Shown: piece after piece, positions 42,430-50,796 of the stretch
How positions within the stretch are numbered: position 1 is the first letter of the stretch
Layout of the letters: every line of letters starts with the position of its first letter
Assembly (NCBI RefSeq): GCF_003515685.1
Contig: NZ_QWEG01000012.1
Location: 106,064 to 170,063 of the forward strand
Source of the DNA: Neobacillus notoginsengisoli
GTDB taxonomy: Bacteria > Bacillota > Bacilli > Bacillales > Cytobacillaceae
Direction: 5' to 3'
Length of the DNA: 64,000 nt
Notes under the pieces: model-generated
Database searches by the model: none
What the model saw: only the letters and a program-made list of their open reading frames with translations
What the model was told of the DNA's origin: nothing
Made by a program: the position numbers and the translations under genes

Positions 42430-44284
42430 ATCGAGTAGAGGGAAAATAATGTGATTATTTTCGCCCCTCTCACACCACCGTACGTACGGTTCCGTATACG
42501 GCGGTTCAGTTTATATTACAGTGTGGACTTTCAGATAATGTTCTAAAGCAGAGGGGAGCCCCCTCTGCTTTAGTCTTTTGTTTGAGATAGCTCTTTGAAC
42601 AACTTTCGATAACGCGATATACCGATAGCCTTTTCGGCAGTAGGTTAATCCTTTCGCCTCTTCTTCAGGGATTCCTAATTGAACAAGCGATTTGATCTGT
42701 TTCTTCGCTACCTTCCATTGTTTCCAGATGATGACCCTGATTCTGGAGCGAAGCTTCATGTCTATCTCGGCAAGCGCACTTTTCATATTCGCAATTCTAA
42801 AATAGTTAACCCACCCGGTTATGACTTGTTTCAGTTTTAGGATTCGGTAATCAAGTGGAACACTCCAACTTCTTTTCGTTAATTTCCTGAGGTTCCTTTT
42901 AAACTTTTGGATAGATGTGAGATGTGGTTTTGCTTGAAATTTCTTATTCTTCGGGTCGTAATAGAATCCAAATCCCAAGAATTTCAAATCCTTCGGACGG
43001 GAGATTTTACTTTTTTCCGCATTGACTATCAACCCTAGTTTCTTTACTATAAATTTCACGATGGATTCCATCACTCTATTTGCCGCTTTTTCGCTCTTCA
43101 CAAAAATCAAGGCATCGTCTGCGTATCTCACGAATTGGAGTCCTCTGCTTTCCAACTCCTTATCCAGTTCGTTCAACATAATATTACTTAACAGTGGGCT
43201 TAGGTTTCCTCCTTGCGGAGTTCCAATCGGTGTTTCTTCGTATTTCCCTTTCACCATGACTCCACTGGCAAGAAATTTTCTTATGAGGGAGATAACATCT
43301 CCATCATCTATTGTGTTGGAAATAATTCGCATAAGCTTATCGTGGTGAACTGTATCAAAAAACCTTTCAAGGTCAATGTCCACAATCCAGTCGTATCCAT
43401 CGTTAAGAAATTCCAAACTTTTTATGATGGCCATCTCACAGCTTCTTTTTGGCCTGAAACCGTAACTGAATTCACTGAACTGTTTTTCAAATATCGGACT
43501 GAGCACTTGATGAATGGCTTGTTGAACTACCCTGTCCACTACTGTTGGTATTCCCAATTTGCGCACCTTGCCATTATCCTTTGGGATTTCCACTCTTAAG
43601 GCAGCTTGTGGTTGGTATTTTCTTGTTCTGATGCGCTCCCGAAGCTCATCCTTGTTCTCTTTCAGATATTGTTTCAGTTCCTTAACCGTTATTCCGTCAA
43701 CCCCGCTGGCGCCTTTATTTTTATAGACACGCAGGTAGGCTTCGTTCATATTCTGGTTACTTAGAATTCGCTCTAAAAGTTCCACACTCGTTTCTCCTTT
43801 CCTCTCACGTAGTAAGTGATAGCTCCATTTTGGTTATCCTTTGAGATACGCTCATACTTTCACCATTAACACATTCGGAGTAGGTCACTTACGCATTCGT
43901 GGCGTTGAAACACTATAAACTGTTCAGCCCTTCATGAATCACTTCATTACTATGGCTTCTGCTGACTTCTTGCGGCAAACCTTTTTCGACTGTACTTCTG
44001 TACATCCGCAAGACCTCCCAGGGTAAGACAACTATCTTTCCTCTTTTACTCGCCTGATTTACCCTATAAAGATACGCACATCTATTTGGACTTTGGCTTG
44101 ATTTGGAGCCTTATCCCTTTATAGAGCCTTAGTATCAGATTTCTGTACGTCGAGCCAAGATTTTATTCCACGCTTCCTCCAGCCCTTACCTCACGGTAAG
44201 TACCTTGCGCTTCCTTAGTGGTTGGTCGATGTGTACCCCCACAGTGGATTTTCACCACCTAGATAGTTGCCATGCCTGGCACAC
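42430..44284 (-). mobile_element. Complete group II intron, IIC-like
   Basis: 5' boundary GTGTGCC at 44284 (GUGYG-type), 3' boundary after CTACTCGAT at 42430. About 500 bases of ribozyme precede the RT gene and about 80 follow it, with a domain V hairpin around CCGTATACGG / CCGTACGTACGG. It sits directly behind a terminator hairpin and T-run (44287-44312), the typical target of class C introns. Length about 1855. The exact 3' end could be off by one or two bases. Confidence 0.85.
42511..43785 (-). CDS. ltrA: Group II intron reverse transcriptase/maturase
   Basis: 424 residues from GTG 43785 behind AAAGGAG. RT domains: NKGASGVDGITVKELK (RT0/1), EIPKDNGKVRKLGIPTVVDR, FSYGFRPKRSCEMAI, DLERFFDTVHHDKL, GTPQGGNLSPLLSNI, and the active site FVRYADDALIF. 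A maturase (X) domain follows: WVNYFRIANMKSALAEID. There is no endonuclease domain, as usual in class C introns. Copies the intron RNA and helps it fold. Intact. Confidence 0.94.
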   Translation of the reverse strand: MELLERILSNQNMNEAYLRVYKNKGASGVDGITVKELKQYLKENKDELRERIRTRKYQPQAALRVEIPKDNGKVRKLGIPTVVDRVVQQAIHQVLSPIFEKQFSEFSYGFRPKRSCEMAIIKSLEFLNDGYDWIVDIDLERFFDTVHHDKLMRIISNTIDDGDVISLIRKFLASGVMVKGKYEETPIGTPQGGNLSPLLSNIMLNELDKELESRGLQFVRYADDALIFVKSEKAANRVMESIVKFIVKKLGLIVNAEKSKISRPKDLKFLGFGFYYDPKNKKFQAKPHLTSIQKFKRNLRKLTKRSWSVPLDYRILKLKQVITGWVNYFRIANMKSALAEIDMKLRSRIRVIIWKQWKVAKKQIKSLVQLGIPEEEAKGLTYCRKGYRYIALSKVVQRAISNKRLKQRGLPSALEHYLKVHTVI

Positions 44285-44286
44285 AA

Positions 44287-44312
44287 TAAAAAGCAGCCAA
44301 ATCTGGCTGCTT
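44287..44312 (-). terminator. Terminator of the 44413 gene, target of the intron
   Basis: AAAGCAGCCAGATTTGGCTGC followed by TTTTTATT; the intron begins right after the T-run. Confidence 0.85.
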
Positions 44313-44412
44313 TCCTTTTTTGAAAATTGTTTTATTATAATTAGATATCGTAATGATATCCAATACACGTAGAAAGGTATCAAAATAATCGTAAATACAT
44401 AGGAAGTTATAA

Positions 44413-44985
44413 CTACATTCTTGACGATACGGATATTACATTATTTGATAGCGTTGCTTTTAAATAAACATTAGAGCCACCCATTCCACCTACCCACGAA
44501 ACATTGGCGGCATAAGTTGCTACTTTATCTTTTTTATCAAGGGATTCATCATATAAAGTCCCCAAAATAACCCAGTGGTTTTTATTATAAATTCTTGTGA
44601 ATTTAGAACCAGATGTTACACTAGGTACATATATATCTACATTAAAACTCATTCCTAAATATGGTGTTGAACCTGAAATCTTAAATCCTGTTGTTGTACC
44701 ATACGGTAAATAATGAGACCATCCTGGGGTTAACATAGGTGATATAATATTTCTATCATCTTTGGATAAAGGGTCTACTCTTTGGAAAATAGGCTCTATT
44801 GTGATTGTTACTTCTTCCCCATCTTCATTAATATACGTTGCCTCTTGAACTTCATTTAAAGTTGCATCAAATGATATTACTTGTTCTTCGCTAGGTAATT
44901 CGGATGCACTTGCTTCTGAGTTATTCCCAAAAACCAAAATACCAAGAATGACAGCAAAAAATCCCAACCATTTAAACTTTTTCAT
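44413..44985 (-). CDS. Secreted protein of unknown function (190 aa)
   Basis: 190 residues from ATG 44985 behind GGAGGGG. Signal peptide (MKKFKWLGFFAVILGILVFG ... ASASEL), an acidic propeptide-like part (SFDATLNEVQEATYINEDGE), then a beta-rich domain with aromatic residues: MLTPGWSHYLPYGTTTGFKI, FNVDIYVPSVTSGSKFTRIY, NHWVILGTLYDE, VSWVGGMGGSNVYLKA. No cysteines after the signal. Family not recognised. Lies inside the segment bounded by the 109-bp repeats. Confidence 0.7.
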   Translation of the reverse strand: MKKFKWLGFFAVILGILVFGNNSEASASELPSEEQVISFDATLNEVQEATYINEDGEEVTITIEPIFQRVDPLSKDDRNIISPMLTPGWSHYLPYGTTTGFKISGSTPYLGMSFNVDIYVPSVTSGSKFTRIYNKNHWVILGTLYDESLDKKDKVATYAANVSWVGGMGGSNVYLKATLSNNVISVSSRM

Positions 44986-45137
44986 TTTCCATTTCCCCTC
45001 CAAAACATTATTTGGTAATTCTTTATTAGTTTATCATTTAAAATATATAACATAATATGACATTTGTTACATATTAATGCCATTTTTAGATGATATAATA
45101 TGATTATTAATTTTAATAATTTTAAAGGAGTGAGGTT

Positions 45138-45290
45138 ATGGGTTTTGGAATTGTTCCTATTTTATTTTTTTTTGTAATACCAGGGGTTTTTATCGTATGG
45201 GTTTCATTGGAAGTTATTAAATTACAAAGGGAGAAAGTGGAATTATTAAAATTGATCTATAAAAGAATAGATGAAAAAGCGAACCATTAA
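45138..45290 (+). CDS. Small membrane protein (50 aa)
   Basis: 50 residues behind AAAGGAGTG: a single membrane helix (GIVPILFFFVIPGVFIVWVS) followed by a charged helix (LQREKVELLKLIYKRIDEKA). Common Bacillus architecture of unknown role. Divergent from the secreted protein gene at 44985. Confidence 0.6.
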   Translation: MGFGIVPILFFFVIPGVFIVWVSLEVIKLQREKVELLKLIYKRIDEKANH

Positions 45291-45333
45291 GTGCTATGAG
45301 ACTTATTGATTCCCCAAAAAGAAAAAACATTTG

Positions 45334-45466
45334 AATAGGAAATTAGCCGGAGAAAAAAATGCCGCCCACGCATGGAAAAATTCAAATGTTATCCAGAATA
45401 TTTAAAGTTAATTCGTTTAAAATACTTATTTGAGGTGATACTATTAATGTAGTATTCCCCCTTTGT
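45334..45466 (+). repeat. 109-bp direct repeat, copy 2, with a recombinase gene remnant
   Basis: 45358-45466 repeats 42303-42411 with one mismatch. The similarity continues upstream in diverged form (HLNRKLAGEKNAAHAW against YLNRRQARKNNAAHAW), so this is the 3' end of a related recombinase gene whose body is missing. A terminator follows directly. Confidence 0.85.
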
Positions 45467-45468
45467 TG

Positions 45469-45493
45469 TCCCTCATGAGAGGGATTTTTTTTT
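45469..45493 (+). terminator. Terminator behind repeat copy 2
   Basis: CCCTC-ATGA-GAGGG and nine Ts. Probably the original recombinase terminator. Confidence 0.85.
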
Positions 45494-45538
45494 GAACAAA
45501 AAAGCAAGGATTGCTCCCTGCTATAGTTCAGTCTATTT

Positions 45539-45730
45539 TTATAAAATCCGGGCACTTAATATTAAAGAACCTACGATGGCCATTAGGAATAAAAACCTGA
45601 GAAACTTTTTTTCTGATTTATTTAAGGTTAAATTGGAATTTTCGTCCCTTATGAATGTTCTTATCTTAAATTTAACTATTTTTAAAAAGTGAAGCGGTTC
45701 TTTCATTTCTTCCTGCTTTTTAGCCGGCAA
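45539..45730 (-). CDS. Small membrane protein (63 aa)
   Basis: 63 residues from TTG 45730 (ATG 45706 is an alternative). Basic N-terminal half (KKQEEMKEPLHFLKIVKFKI), one C-terminal membrane helix (FLRFLFLMAIVGSLILSA). No family recognised. Follows the Spo0E-like gene closely, so it may be cotranscribed with it. Confidence 0.5.
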   Translation of the reverse strand: MPAKKQEEMKEPLHFLKIVKFKIRTFIRDENSNLTLNKSEKKFLRFLFLMAIVGSLILSARIL

Positions 45731-45744
45731 CCCCTCTCCCCCTC

Positions 45745-45906
45745 TTATGCCCGATTACTCATTCTACGCCTCTGGACCTCTACAATTAATTCATCTAATT
45801 CTTGGCTGATTGATAATGTGACTTTGCTGCTCAATCCATTCAGTTTAATACTTTGTAACATTTTCTTGCGTACAGCTTCCATTTTTACTTCCAATGTGTT
45901 TTCCAA
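45745..45906 (-). CDS. Spo0E-like aspartyl-phosphate phosphatase
   Basis: 53 residues from TTG 45906 with AAAGGAG upstream; another in-frame TTG and an ATG follow. Pattern of the Spo0E family: KMEAVRKKMLQSIKLNGLSS, then the signature SQELDELIVEV. These two-helix proteins dephosphorylate Spo0A and so delay sporulation. A plasmid-borne copy could keep the host growing or transferring instead of sporulating. Spacing of the ribosome binding site is long, so the start is uncertain. Confidence 0.72.
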   Translation of the reverse strand: MENTLEVKMEAVRKKMLQSIKLNGLSSKVTLSISQELDELIVEVQRRRMSNRA

Positions 45907-45936
45907 AACTTTTTGTTACTCCTTTTAATGAAAATA

Positions 45937-46068
45937 TTAAAGCGCCATATTAAATAAATAGGTCAATCCTCCGCTTAATAAGCCAACAATTGTTATAATT
46001 CCTCCAGTTAGAAGTTTCTCTTTTAGTTTCTTTTTTGCGATCATCTCTTCAGGTGTTAGGAATTGCAT
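45937..46068 (-). CDS. Small membrane protein (43 aa)
   Basis: 43 residues with AGGGAG in front: charged head (MQFLTPEEMIAKKKLKEK), one helix (LLTGGIITIVGLLSGGLTYLF). No family recognised. Shares the strand and close spacing of its neighbours. Confidence 0.6.
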   Translation of the reverse strand: MQFLTPEEMIAKKKLKEKLLTGGIITIVGLLSGGLTYLFNMAL

Positions 46069-46098
46069 AAGTATCTCCCTTTATATTTTTGATGCTGG

Positions 46099-46299
46099 TC
46101 AAAGCATTTGTACATAGATTTCTGATACATCTGGTTTTTCTTTTACGTCCACAATCTTTTTGCTAGCAGTATAAACATCCAGGTATCTAGCTTTACCTGT
46201 AAAGGTAACCATTTTTGTCTTTTTATCAATGACTCTGATATTTTTTTGTTCCCATGAATCGAATTTAAACAAGTACTGAAGTATAGGCAAAACATTCAT
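46099..46299 (-). CDS. Hypothetical protein (66 aa)
   Basis: 66 residues from ATG 46299 behind AAAGGAG: MNVLPILQYLFKFDSWEQK, VTFTGKARYLDVYTASKKIV. Small alpha/beta protein, no family recognised. Begins 17 bases behind the gene ending at 46317 and probably shares its transcript. Confidence 0.6.
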   Translation of the reverse strand: MNVLPILQYLFKFDSWEQKNIRVIDKKTKMVTFTGKARYLDVYTASKKIVDVKEKPDVSEIYVQML

Positions 46300-46316
46300 A
46301 ATAAATTCTCCTTTAA

Positions 46317-47162
46317 TCATTTTCCTATAAGCTCTAAATATTTGTTACTTTTAATGACCATCTCCGTCGTATTCTTATCTTTATAGACATTCTTCTTTAA
46401 CAAACCTGTTGCTAACACGTTTTTACCAATCAGCTGTTCATCTGTGTATGTGAAATGTTTAAAGTACTTGTCAAAGATAACAAGGCTAAACATCACATCA
46501 TTGACAGGTTTGAAATTAATATAGTAGACTTTTTCTCTCCTAATTAGTTTTTCCACTGTTCCAAATACAAAATAATTTAGTGACGGAATCGTTCTATCTT
46601 CCCACAATAGTTCATGGGCTTTGTCGTGGCTAATGATAAGCTGAGATATGGGAACTTTTTTCCCTTTCACATTAACAAGGATTGAAGCCAGAGTATCTGG
46701 CTCATAGGAAGTCAGCAGCTTAACAATCGCTTTTAAGGAACCGATACTATTTGGAGGAGTACTTTCTTGTTTAATCTTTACCTCACTAGCATCCTTCGGC
46801 TTCTTTTCACTTTCCTCGCGCTCGATCTGTTTACTTTCATAATCCGGGTCAATTTTATTCATATTCATGCGAATAACAATTTCCTTTATACCCTTGTCCA
46901 TCAGGCTTTGTTGGAATTCCTCAACTTTTTTGATACTTTCTTCAAATGTCAAAGGGCGGGCAAAGCCACATTGTTCATGATGTTTAGAATCGCTGTTTTT
47001 TCCAGTTGTTTTAAAGTGAGGGACAGTGGATTCAGAACCATTAACGAATATCACAGGAGTTTGGCATGTGTTATCAATGCAATAGATACGGTTACCATGA
47101 ACATCCGGATTGTATTCTACAGCTGTTACTACGTTCCCGTTATGTAATAAAGCTGAATTCAT
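46317..47162 (-). CDS. Plasmid protein with N-terminal zinc-ribbon-like region
   Basis: 281 residues from ATG 47162 (GGAGGAG upstream). The N-terminus has a Cys/His pattern, YCIDNTCQTPVIFV ... FKTTGKNSDSKHHEQCGFA, like the head of CoiA-type proteins. A charged linker follows, then a beta-rich C-terminal half (YFVFGTVEKLIRREKVYYIN, LIGKNVLATGLLKKNVY) that could be an OB-fold. Lies 16 bases behind topB on the same strand. A nucleic-acid role is likely but unproven. Confidence 0.6.
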   Translation of the reverse strand: MNSALLHNGNVVTAVEYNPDVHGNRIYCIDNTCQTPVIFVNGSESTVPHFKTTGKNSDSKHHEQCGFARPLTFEESIKKVEEFQQSLMDKGIKEIVIRMNMNKIDPDYESKQIEREESEKKPKDASEVKIKQESTPPNSIGSLKAIVKLLTSYEPDTLASILVNVKGKKVPISQLIISHDKAHELLWEDRTIPSLNYFVFGTVEKLIRREKVYYINFKPVNDVMFSLVIFDKYFKHFTYTDEQLIGKNVLATGLLKKNVYKDKNTTEMVIKSNKYLELIGK

Positions 47163-47178
47163 CCTAACTCTCCTCCTT

Positions 47179-49311
47179 TTATTTAAAACTGAACGAAATA
47201 CCGTTCTTTGTTTCATCCCAAACTAAAATTGCATCAAAAGGCTTTTCTGCTCCTTTCTTTTTAAAACCTTTTATTAAATTGGTTCGGCCATTAGTTATTA
47301 ATTTCTTTGCATTTTCCTTGTTAATTGATTTTCCAAGAATCGTCTTAGAAATTTTAAAACTGCAATCTTTCCCTTTGCTGCAGCCATAGAAATTTCCTTT
47401 GTCATAAACCGGTTCGCCGCAAAGCTTGCATTTCCCTATAATTTCGCCTTCCTGAATCATTGAGATATATTCTTTAAAATCCCATTCTTTAGCATCATTG
47501 AACAGTTGATGGACGATTTCATGAGTAACCTGTTTAGTCCTGTTAATAAACGCATCCATTGAACCTTGCCCTTTTTGGATCTGATTTAGATAACGTTCCA
47601 TGCGGCCGGTAGTTAGAACTGAGGAAAGGTAATTATTATCTCCCAGTGCTTCAATTAGAAGTCGGCCTTCCGGAAGGATATAGACAAGGTTCTTATTAAT
47701 CTCTATATAGCGAGAAGCAATGGTTTGGATGATACTTGCCCTAGTTGCTTCAGTTCCTAAAGCTAATTCACTATTTTTAAAGTCTTCTCTATCTTCAACA
47801 TAATAGGCTGCATTACTCATAATCCTCACAAGGTCCCCTTGAGTAAACCGGGCCGGCGGCTTGGTCATCCCCTCTCTCAAGGTTATAGAAGTAATCGCTC
47901 CGGACACTCCTTCTTCAAGTTCAGGCAAAGCAGCTGCTTCTTCTTCCGGTTCAGAAGTTTTTTCCTTAAACAAAGCTTTCCAGCCTTCTTGTTTAACGAC
48001 CTTCCCTCTGCTTATAAAAGTAAATCGATTCTGTACAGTCGTAATGATTTCACTAGAATCAAAAATATAGTCTGGATAATGAGCGGCAATGACGGATCTT
48101 GCTATAAGGTCATATATTAGTTTTTCTTTATTGGACAATGATGATAAATTAACAACTTCTTCAGTTAGGCACAAAGCATAATGGTCGGAAACTTTACTTT
48201 CATCCACAAACCGCTTATCAGAAGAAATGTCTAGGGTTGCTCCTTTAACAAGCTCCTTATATTCATTTATTTCAGATAAGTTCTTGAGAATTGTCGGCAG
48301 CCATTCAGCTTCACCTGGTGTCAAATGTTTACTATCCGTACGAGGATAAGTTATTAGGGATTTGTCATATAACGATTGAGTAATCGATAAAACATTAGCT
48401 GGTGAAAGTTCATATAACCGGTTAGCCTCCATTTGCAAAGAGGACAAGTTATAAAAATGCGGTGGCCTTTCGCGCCTCTCTTCCTTTGTCACCGAGTAAA
48501 CAAGAGCTTCACTTCCTTTGCTCAGCTCAACAAGAGATTTGGCCGAATCTTGGTCTAAAATATGATCTGATTCCGTATTAAACCATTTACCGGTCAATAG
48601 TTCATCCGCGAATTGAAATTCTGCAAAACAATCCCAATAAGGAGCAGGCTTAAAGTTTTCTATCTCCATTTCACGTTTATGAATGATCCCAACTAAAGCA
48701 GTTTGGCATCTTCCAGCACTAAATACTTTATTAATTCCCTTTTCTTTTAATAATAGTGTTAATGCCCTGCTTGCTGAAATACCCAAGAGCCAATCCGCTT
48801 TCTGCCTAGCAAGCCCGGCATTATAGTATCCTTGGTAATGCTTATTGTCTTTCATTTTCTGAAATGCTTTGATAACACTCTCTTTGGTTAAACTTGTAGT
48901 CCAGAGGCGCTTTACCGGCTTTTTATTCCCCATATAATATAAAACTTCATCTATCAATAATTGCCCTTCAATTCCTGGGTCCCCCGCGTTTACAACAAGA
49001 GAAATTTGAGGTTCTTTCAGATATTTTTTAAACGCATTAAAGAAGGACTTTTTCGAAGGAGAAACTTTCAATTTAAACTCTTTGGGGATTATCGGTAATG
49101 ACTCTAAAGCCCAATTTCTCAAAGACTCGTCATAATCTCCTGGAGTAAAAGCTTCTAAAATATGTCCACAAGCAGAAATAACTATAGCGCCTTCTGGAAA
49201 AACAGAGCAAGGTGCTATAGCTATATGATCCCCCTTAATTTGATGTTTAAATGGTGCTGCCAGCTTTTTTGCCTGGTCTGGCTTTTCGGCACATACTAAA
49301 ACAATCCCCAT
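47179..49311 (-). CDS. topB: DNA topoisomerase III (type IA)
   Basis: 710 residues. Toprim domain with NAGDPGIEGQ (DPxxEG) near residue 110, the gate helices with LARQKADWLLGISASRALT, and the catalytic Tyr 322 in LITYPRTDSKHL. FTQGDLVRIMSNAAYYVEDR and ALGTEATRASIIQ are typical TopB segments. C-terminal zinc finger CKLCGEPVYDKGNFYGC. Decatenates DNA during replication and transfer; plasmid-encoded TopB is common on large conjugative plasmids of Firmicutes. Intact. Confidence 0.95.
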   Translation of the reverse strand: MGIVLVCAEKPDQAKKLAAPFKHQIKGDHIAIAPCSVFPEGAIVISACGHILEAFTPGDYDESLRNWALESLPIIPKEFKLKVSPSKKSFFNAFKKYLKEPQISLVVNAGDPGIEGQLLIDEVLYYMGNKKPVKRLWTTSLTKESVIKAFQKMKDNKHYQGYYNAGLARQKADWLLGISASRALTLLLKEKGINKVFSAGRCQTALVGIIHKREMEIENFKPAPYWDCFAEFQFADELLTGKWFNTESDHILDQDSAKSLVELSKGSEALVYSVTKEERRERPPHFYNLSSLQMEANRLYELSPANVLSITQSLYDKSLITYPRTDSKHLTPGEAEWLPTILKNLSEINEYKELVKGATLDISSDKRFVDESKVSDHYALCLTEEVVNLSSLSNKEKLIYDLIARSVIAAHYPDYIFDSSEIITTVQNRFTFISRGKVVKQEGWKALFKEKTSEPEEEAAALPELEEGVSGAITSITLREGMTKPPARFTQGDLVRIMSNAAYYVEDREDFKNSELALGTEATRASIIQTIASRYIEINKNLVYILPEGRLLIEALGDNNYLSSVLTTGRMERYLNQIQKGQGSMDAFINRTKQVTHEIVHQLFNDAKEWDFKEYISMIQEGEIIGKCKLCGEPVYDKGNFYGCSKGKDCSFKISKTILGKSINKENAKKLITNGRTNLIKGFKKKGAEKPFDAILVWDETKNGISFSFK

Positions 49312-49335
49312 CTTTCCTTATCCTCCTTTAGTTTT

Positions 49336-49515
49336 TTACTCTTCAAACCAGGGGATTGATACGACTGTGCTTTCTGACTGTAAGGATTTTAACTCTTTAT
49401 ATTGCTGTGGTCTTAGGGGTAAGATGTTCGTTTCCTCTTTTTTGTCGGGACAATCTCCTTCTTGATTTACGTACTCATCACGAATGCCTTTACGTTGAAA
49501 ACTTAATTGGTCCAC
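49336..49515 (-). CDS. Small hypothetical protein (59 aa)
   Basis: 59 residues from GTG 49515 behind AAAGGAGG. Begins VDQLSFQRKGIRDEY and continues hydrophilic (CPDKKEETNILPLRPQQYKEL). Overlaps the upstream gene by 26 bases and ends 24 bases before topB. An N-terminal QLSF is reminiscent of the clamp motif but lacks the usual form. No family recognised. Confidence 0.5.
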   Translation of the reverse strand: MDQLSFQRKGIRDEYVNQEGDCPDKKEETNILPLRPQQYKELKSLQSESTVVSIPWFEE

Positions 49516-49690
49516 CTCTTTTCCTCCTTTCAATTACAGCGTCATATTTTTGTACAGCTTCTCTAACTTTTCGCATCGACCAATCCCCTGGCCATGTTTC
49601 ACAAAAGGGGTTGTCTTTTACTCTCCAGGAATCTTCATCGTATTGAACTATTACTATTTTCCCCTCAACAAAAACCTTAACTTCTCTCAT
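49490..49690 (-). CDS. Small hypothetical protein (66 aa)
   Basis: 66 residues from ATG 49690 behind TTGGAGA: MREVKVFVEGKIVIVQYDED, CETWPGDWSMRKVREAVQKY. Small alpha/beta protein; no family recognised. Overlaps the next gene, suggesting coupled translation toward topB. Confidence 0.55.
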   Translation of the reverse strand: MREVKVFVEGKIVIVQYDEDSWRVKDNPFCETWPGDWSMRKVREAVQKYDAVIERRKRGGPIKFST

Positions 49691-49857
49691 GTTTAGATTC
49701 TCCAAGTTCGTTTTTATTAAAAGAGCCAAACTTACGGTAGGGGGCCAAACAATATTAAAATCCAAAAAACAATACATATAGACAAAAAAGATAGATTCAC
49801 AAATTTATTAACCAATTTTATTCTCCAAAATTAAATTTCTATAAATTTAACAAAAAC

Positions 49858-50172
49858 TCAAGCTGCATTTACGCTGAGATTTTCTAACCCCATTTGAATA
49901 GCGCCTGAAGCTCCGAAGCCGTTATGAAAAAGAATTTTTACGTCATTCTTCTTGCATAGATCCTTAACGATATCCATACTTACATGACCGATGGCGCCCA
50001 GCATGACTACAACACAATCAGCATTCTTCACCAGATTCTTAAATTCTTTTTTATTTCCACCGTTTCTTGTCTTACCAGAATGGAATAAAACATTTACTCC
50101 ATGTTTTTGTCCGATCTTTTTGTAAGTCCCTTCTTGTGAACCTCCAAAAATAGCAATTGTTTTTTTCATCAT
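49858..50172 (-). CDS. DUF2325 protein
   Basis: 104 residues from the ATG-ATG pair near 50172 behind CAGGAG. Matches DUF2325: KTIAIFGGSQEGTYKKIGQK, VLFHSGKTRN, VKNADCVVVMLGAIGHVSMD, ILFHNGFGASGAI. Rossmann-like fold of unknown function, frequent on Bacillus plasmids. Preceded by its own 70-base spacer behind the receiver-like gene. Confidence 0.8.
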   Translation of the reverse strand: MMKKTIAIFGGSQEGTYKKIGQKHGVNVLFHSGKTRNGGNKKEFKNLVKNADCVVVMLGAIGHVSMDIVKDLCKKNDVKILFHNGFGASGAIQMGLENLSVNAA

Positions 50173-50244
50173 TCTCATCTCCTGTACTAGTATATTATTA
50201 AAACAAATATACCACATAATACACCAAATACAAGTGAATGTTCC

Positions 50245-50661
50245 CTAATTTTCCTTTTTATTTAACTTTTGGAGAAAAAAGTAACCTATATCTGGATGAA
50301 CATACACATTGTCATTTTCGATAATATCTTTAATTACTGTAAGCATTTCCTTTGTAGGCATGTATTTTAGCAAGAAACCATTGAAAATTTCTAGTTTTAA
50401 ATTGGTTTGTACAGTCTCAGGTTCTAAACTTAGCAAGACCACTTTTGATCCTTTTTCTCTCATTTCAATGAGAAACTTCTCGGTTACGGCATTACAGCCC
50501 GGTTCAACAACAATCAGTTTAGGAGGAATGCTTTGGTGTCTGGATAGTCTATTAGAATCCGTATAAATAATGTTAAATATATTTCCGAACTTTATTTCAA
50601 ACAGGGTTTTTAATCCTTCTCGAAAAGGAGTCTTTTCGTTAATAATCATGATATTTTCCAA
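50245..50661 (-). CDS. Response-regulator-like receiver domain without output domain
   Basis: 138 residues from TTG 50661, which fits the AAAGGGG box; longer readings would pass through the leader hairpin. Fold pattern of a NarL/FixJ receiver: IMIINEKTPFREGLKTLFEI, PPKLIVVEPGCNAVTEKFLIEM, GSKVVLLSLEPETVQ, GFLLKYMPTKEMLTVIKDII. The usual phospho-acceptor Asp is Glu (VVEPG) and there is no DNA-binding domain. Probably a phosphorylation-independent binding module. Confidence 0.68.
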   Translation of the reverse strand: MENIMIINEKTPFREGLKTLFEIKFGNIFNIIYTDSNRLSRHQSIPPKLIVVEPGCNAVTEKFLIEMREKGSKVVLLSLEPETVQTNLKLEIFNGFLLKYMPTKEMLTVIKDIIENDNVYVHPDIGYFFLQKLNKKEN

Positions 50662-50683
50662 ACAATTACCCGCCCCTTTCAAT

Positions 50684-50740
50684 AAAAAAAGCCCTTGAAG
50701 TAAATGCATAGCGTTGGCTTGCATCTACAACAAGGGCTTT
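50684..50740 (-). terminator. Leader hairpin ahead of the receiver-like gene
   Basis: AAGCCCTTG and CAAGGGCTT pair around an inner ATGCA/TGCAT stem, followed by seven Ts, then AAAGGGGCGGG and the TTG start. Confidence 0.82.
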
Positions 50741-50766
50741 CCCTTTTATAATATTTACTTAGGATA

Positions 50767-50796
50767 ATTATACCAGTAGGTAATTAGAATAATCAA
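50767..50796 (-). promoter_or_regulatory. Promoter ahead of the receiver-like gene leader
   Basis: -35 TTGATT (50791-50796), 18-base spacer, extended -10 TGGTATAAT (TATAAT at 50767-50772). The transcript would start about 20 bases before the leader hairpin. Confidence 0.65.

Noticed and set aside
42511..43785. Retron or DRT-type defence reverse transcriptase
   Set aside because: The gene is embedded in a full group II intron with GTGTG start, domain V and a terminator target, and has a maturase domain.
45492..45928. Plus-strand open frames opposite the Spo0E-like and membrane genes
   Set aside because: No ribosome binding sites; minus-strand frames have recognisable or better supported content.
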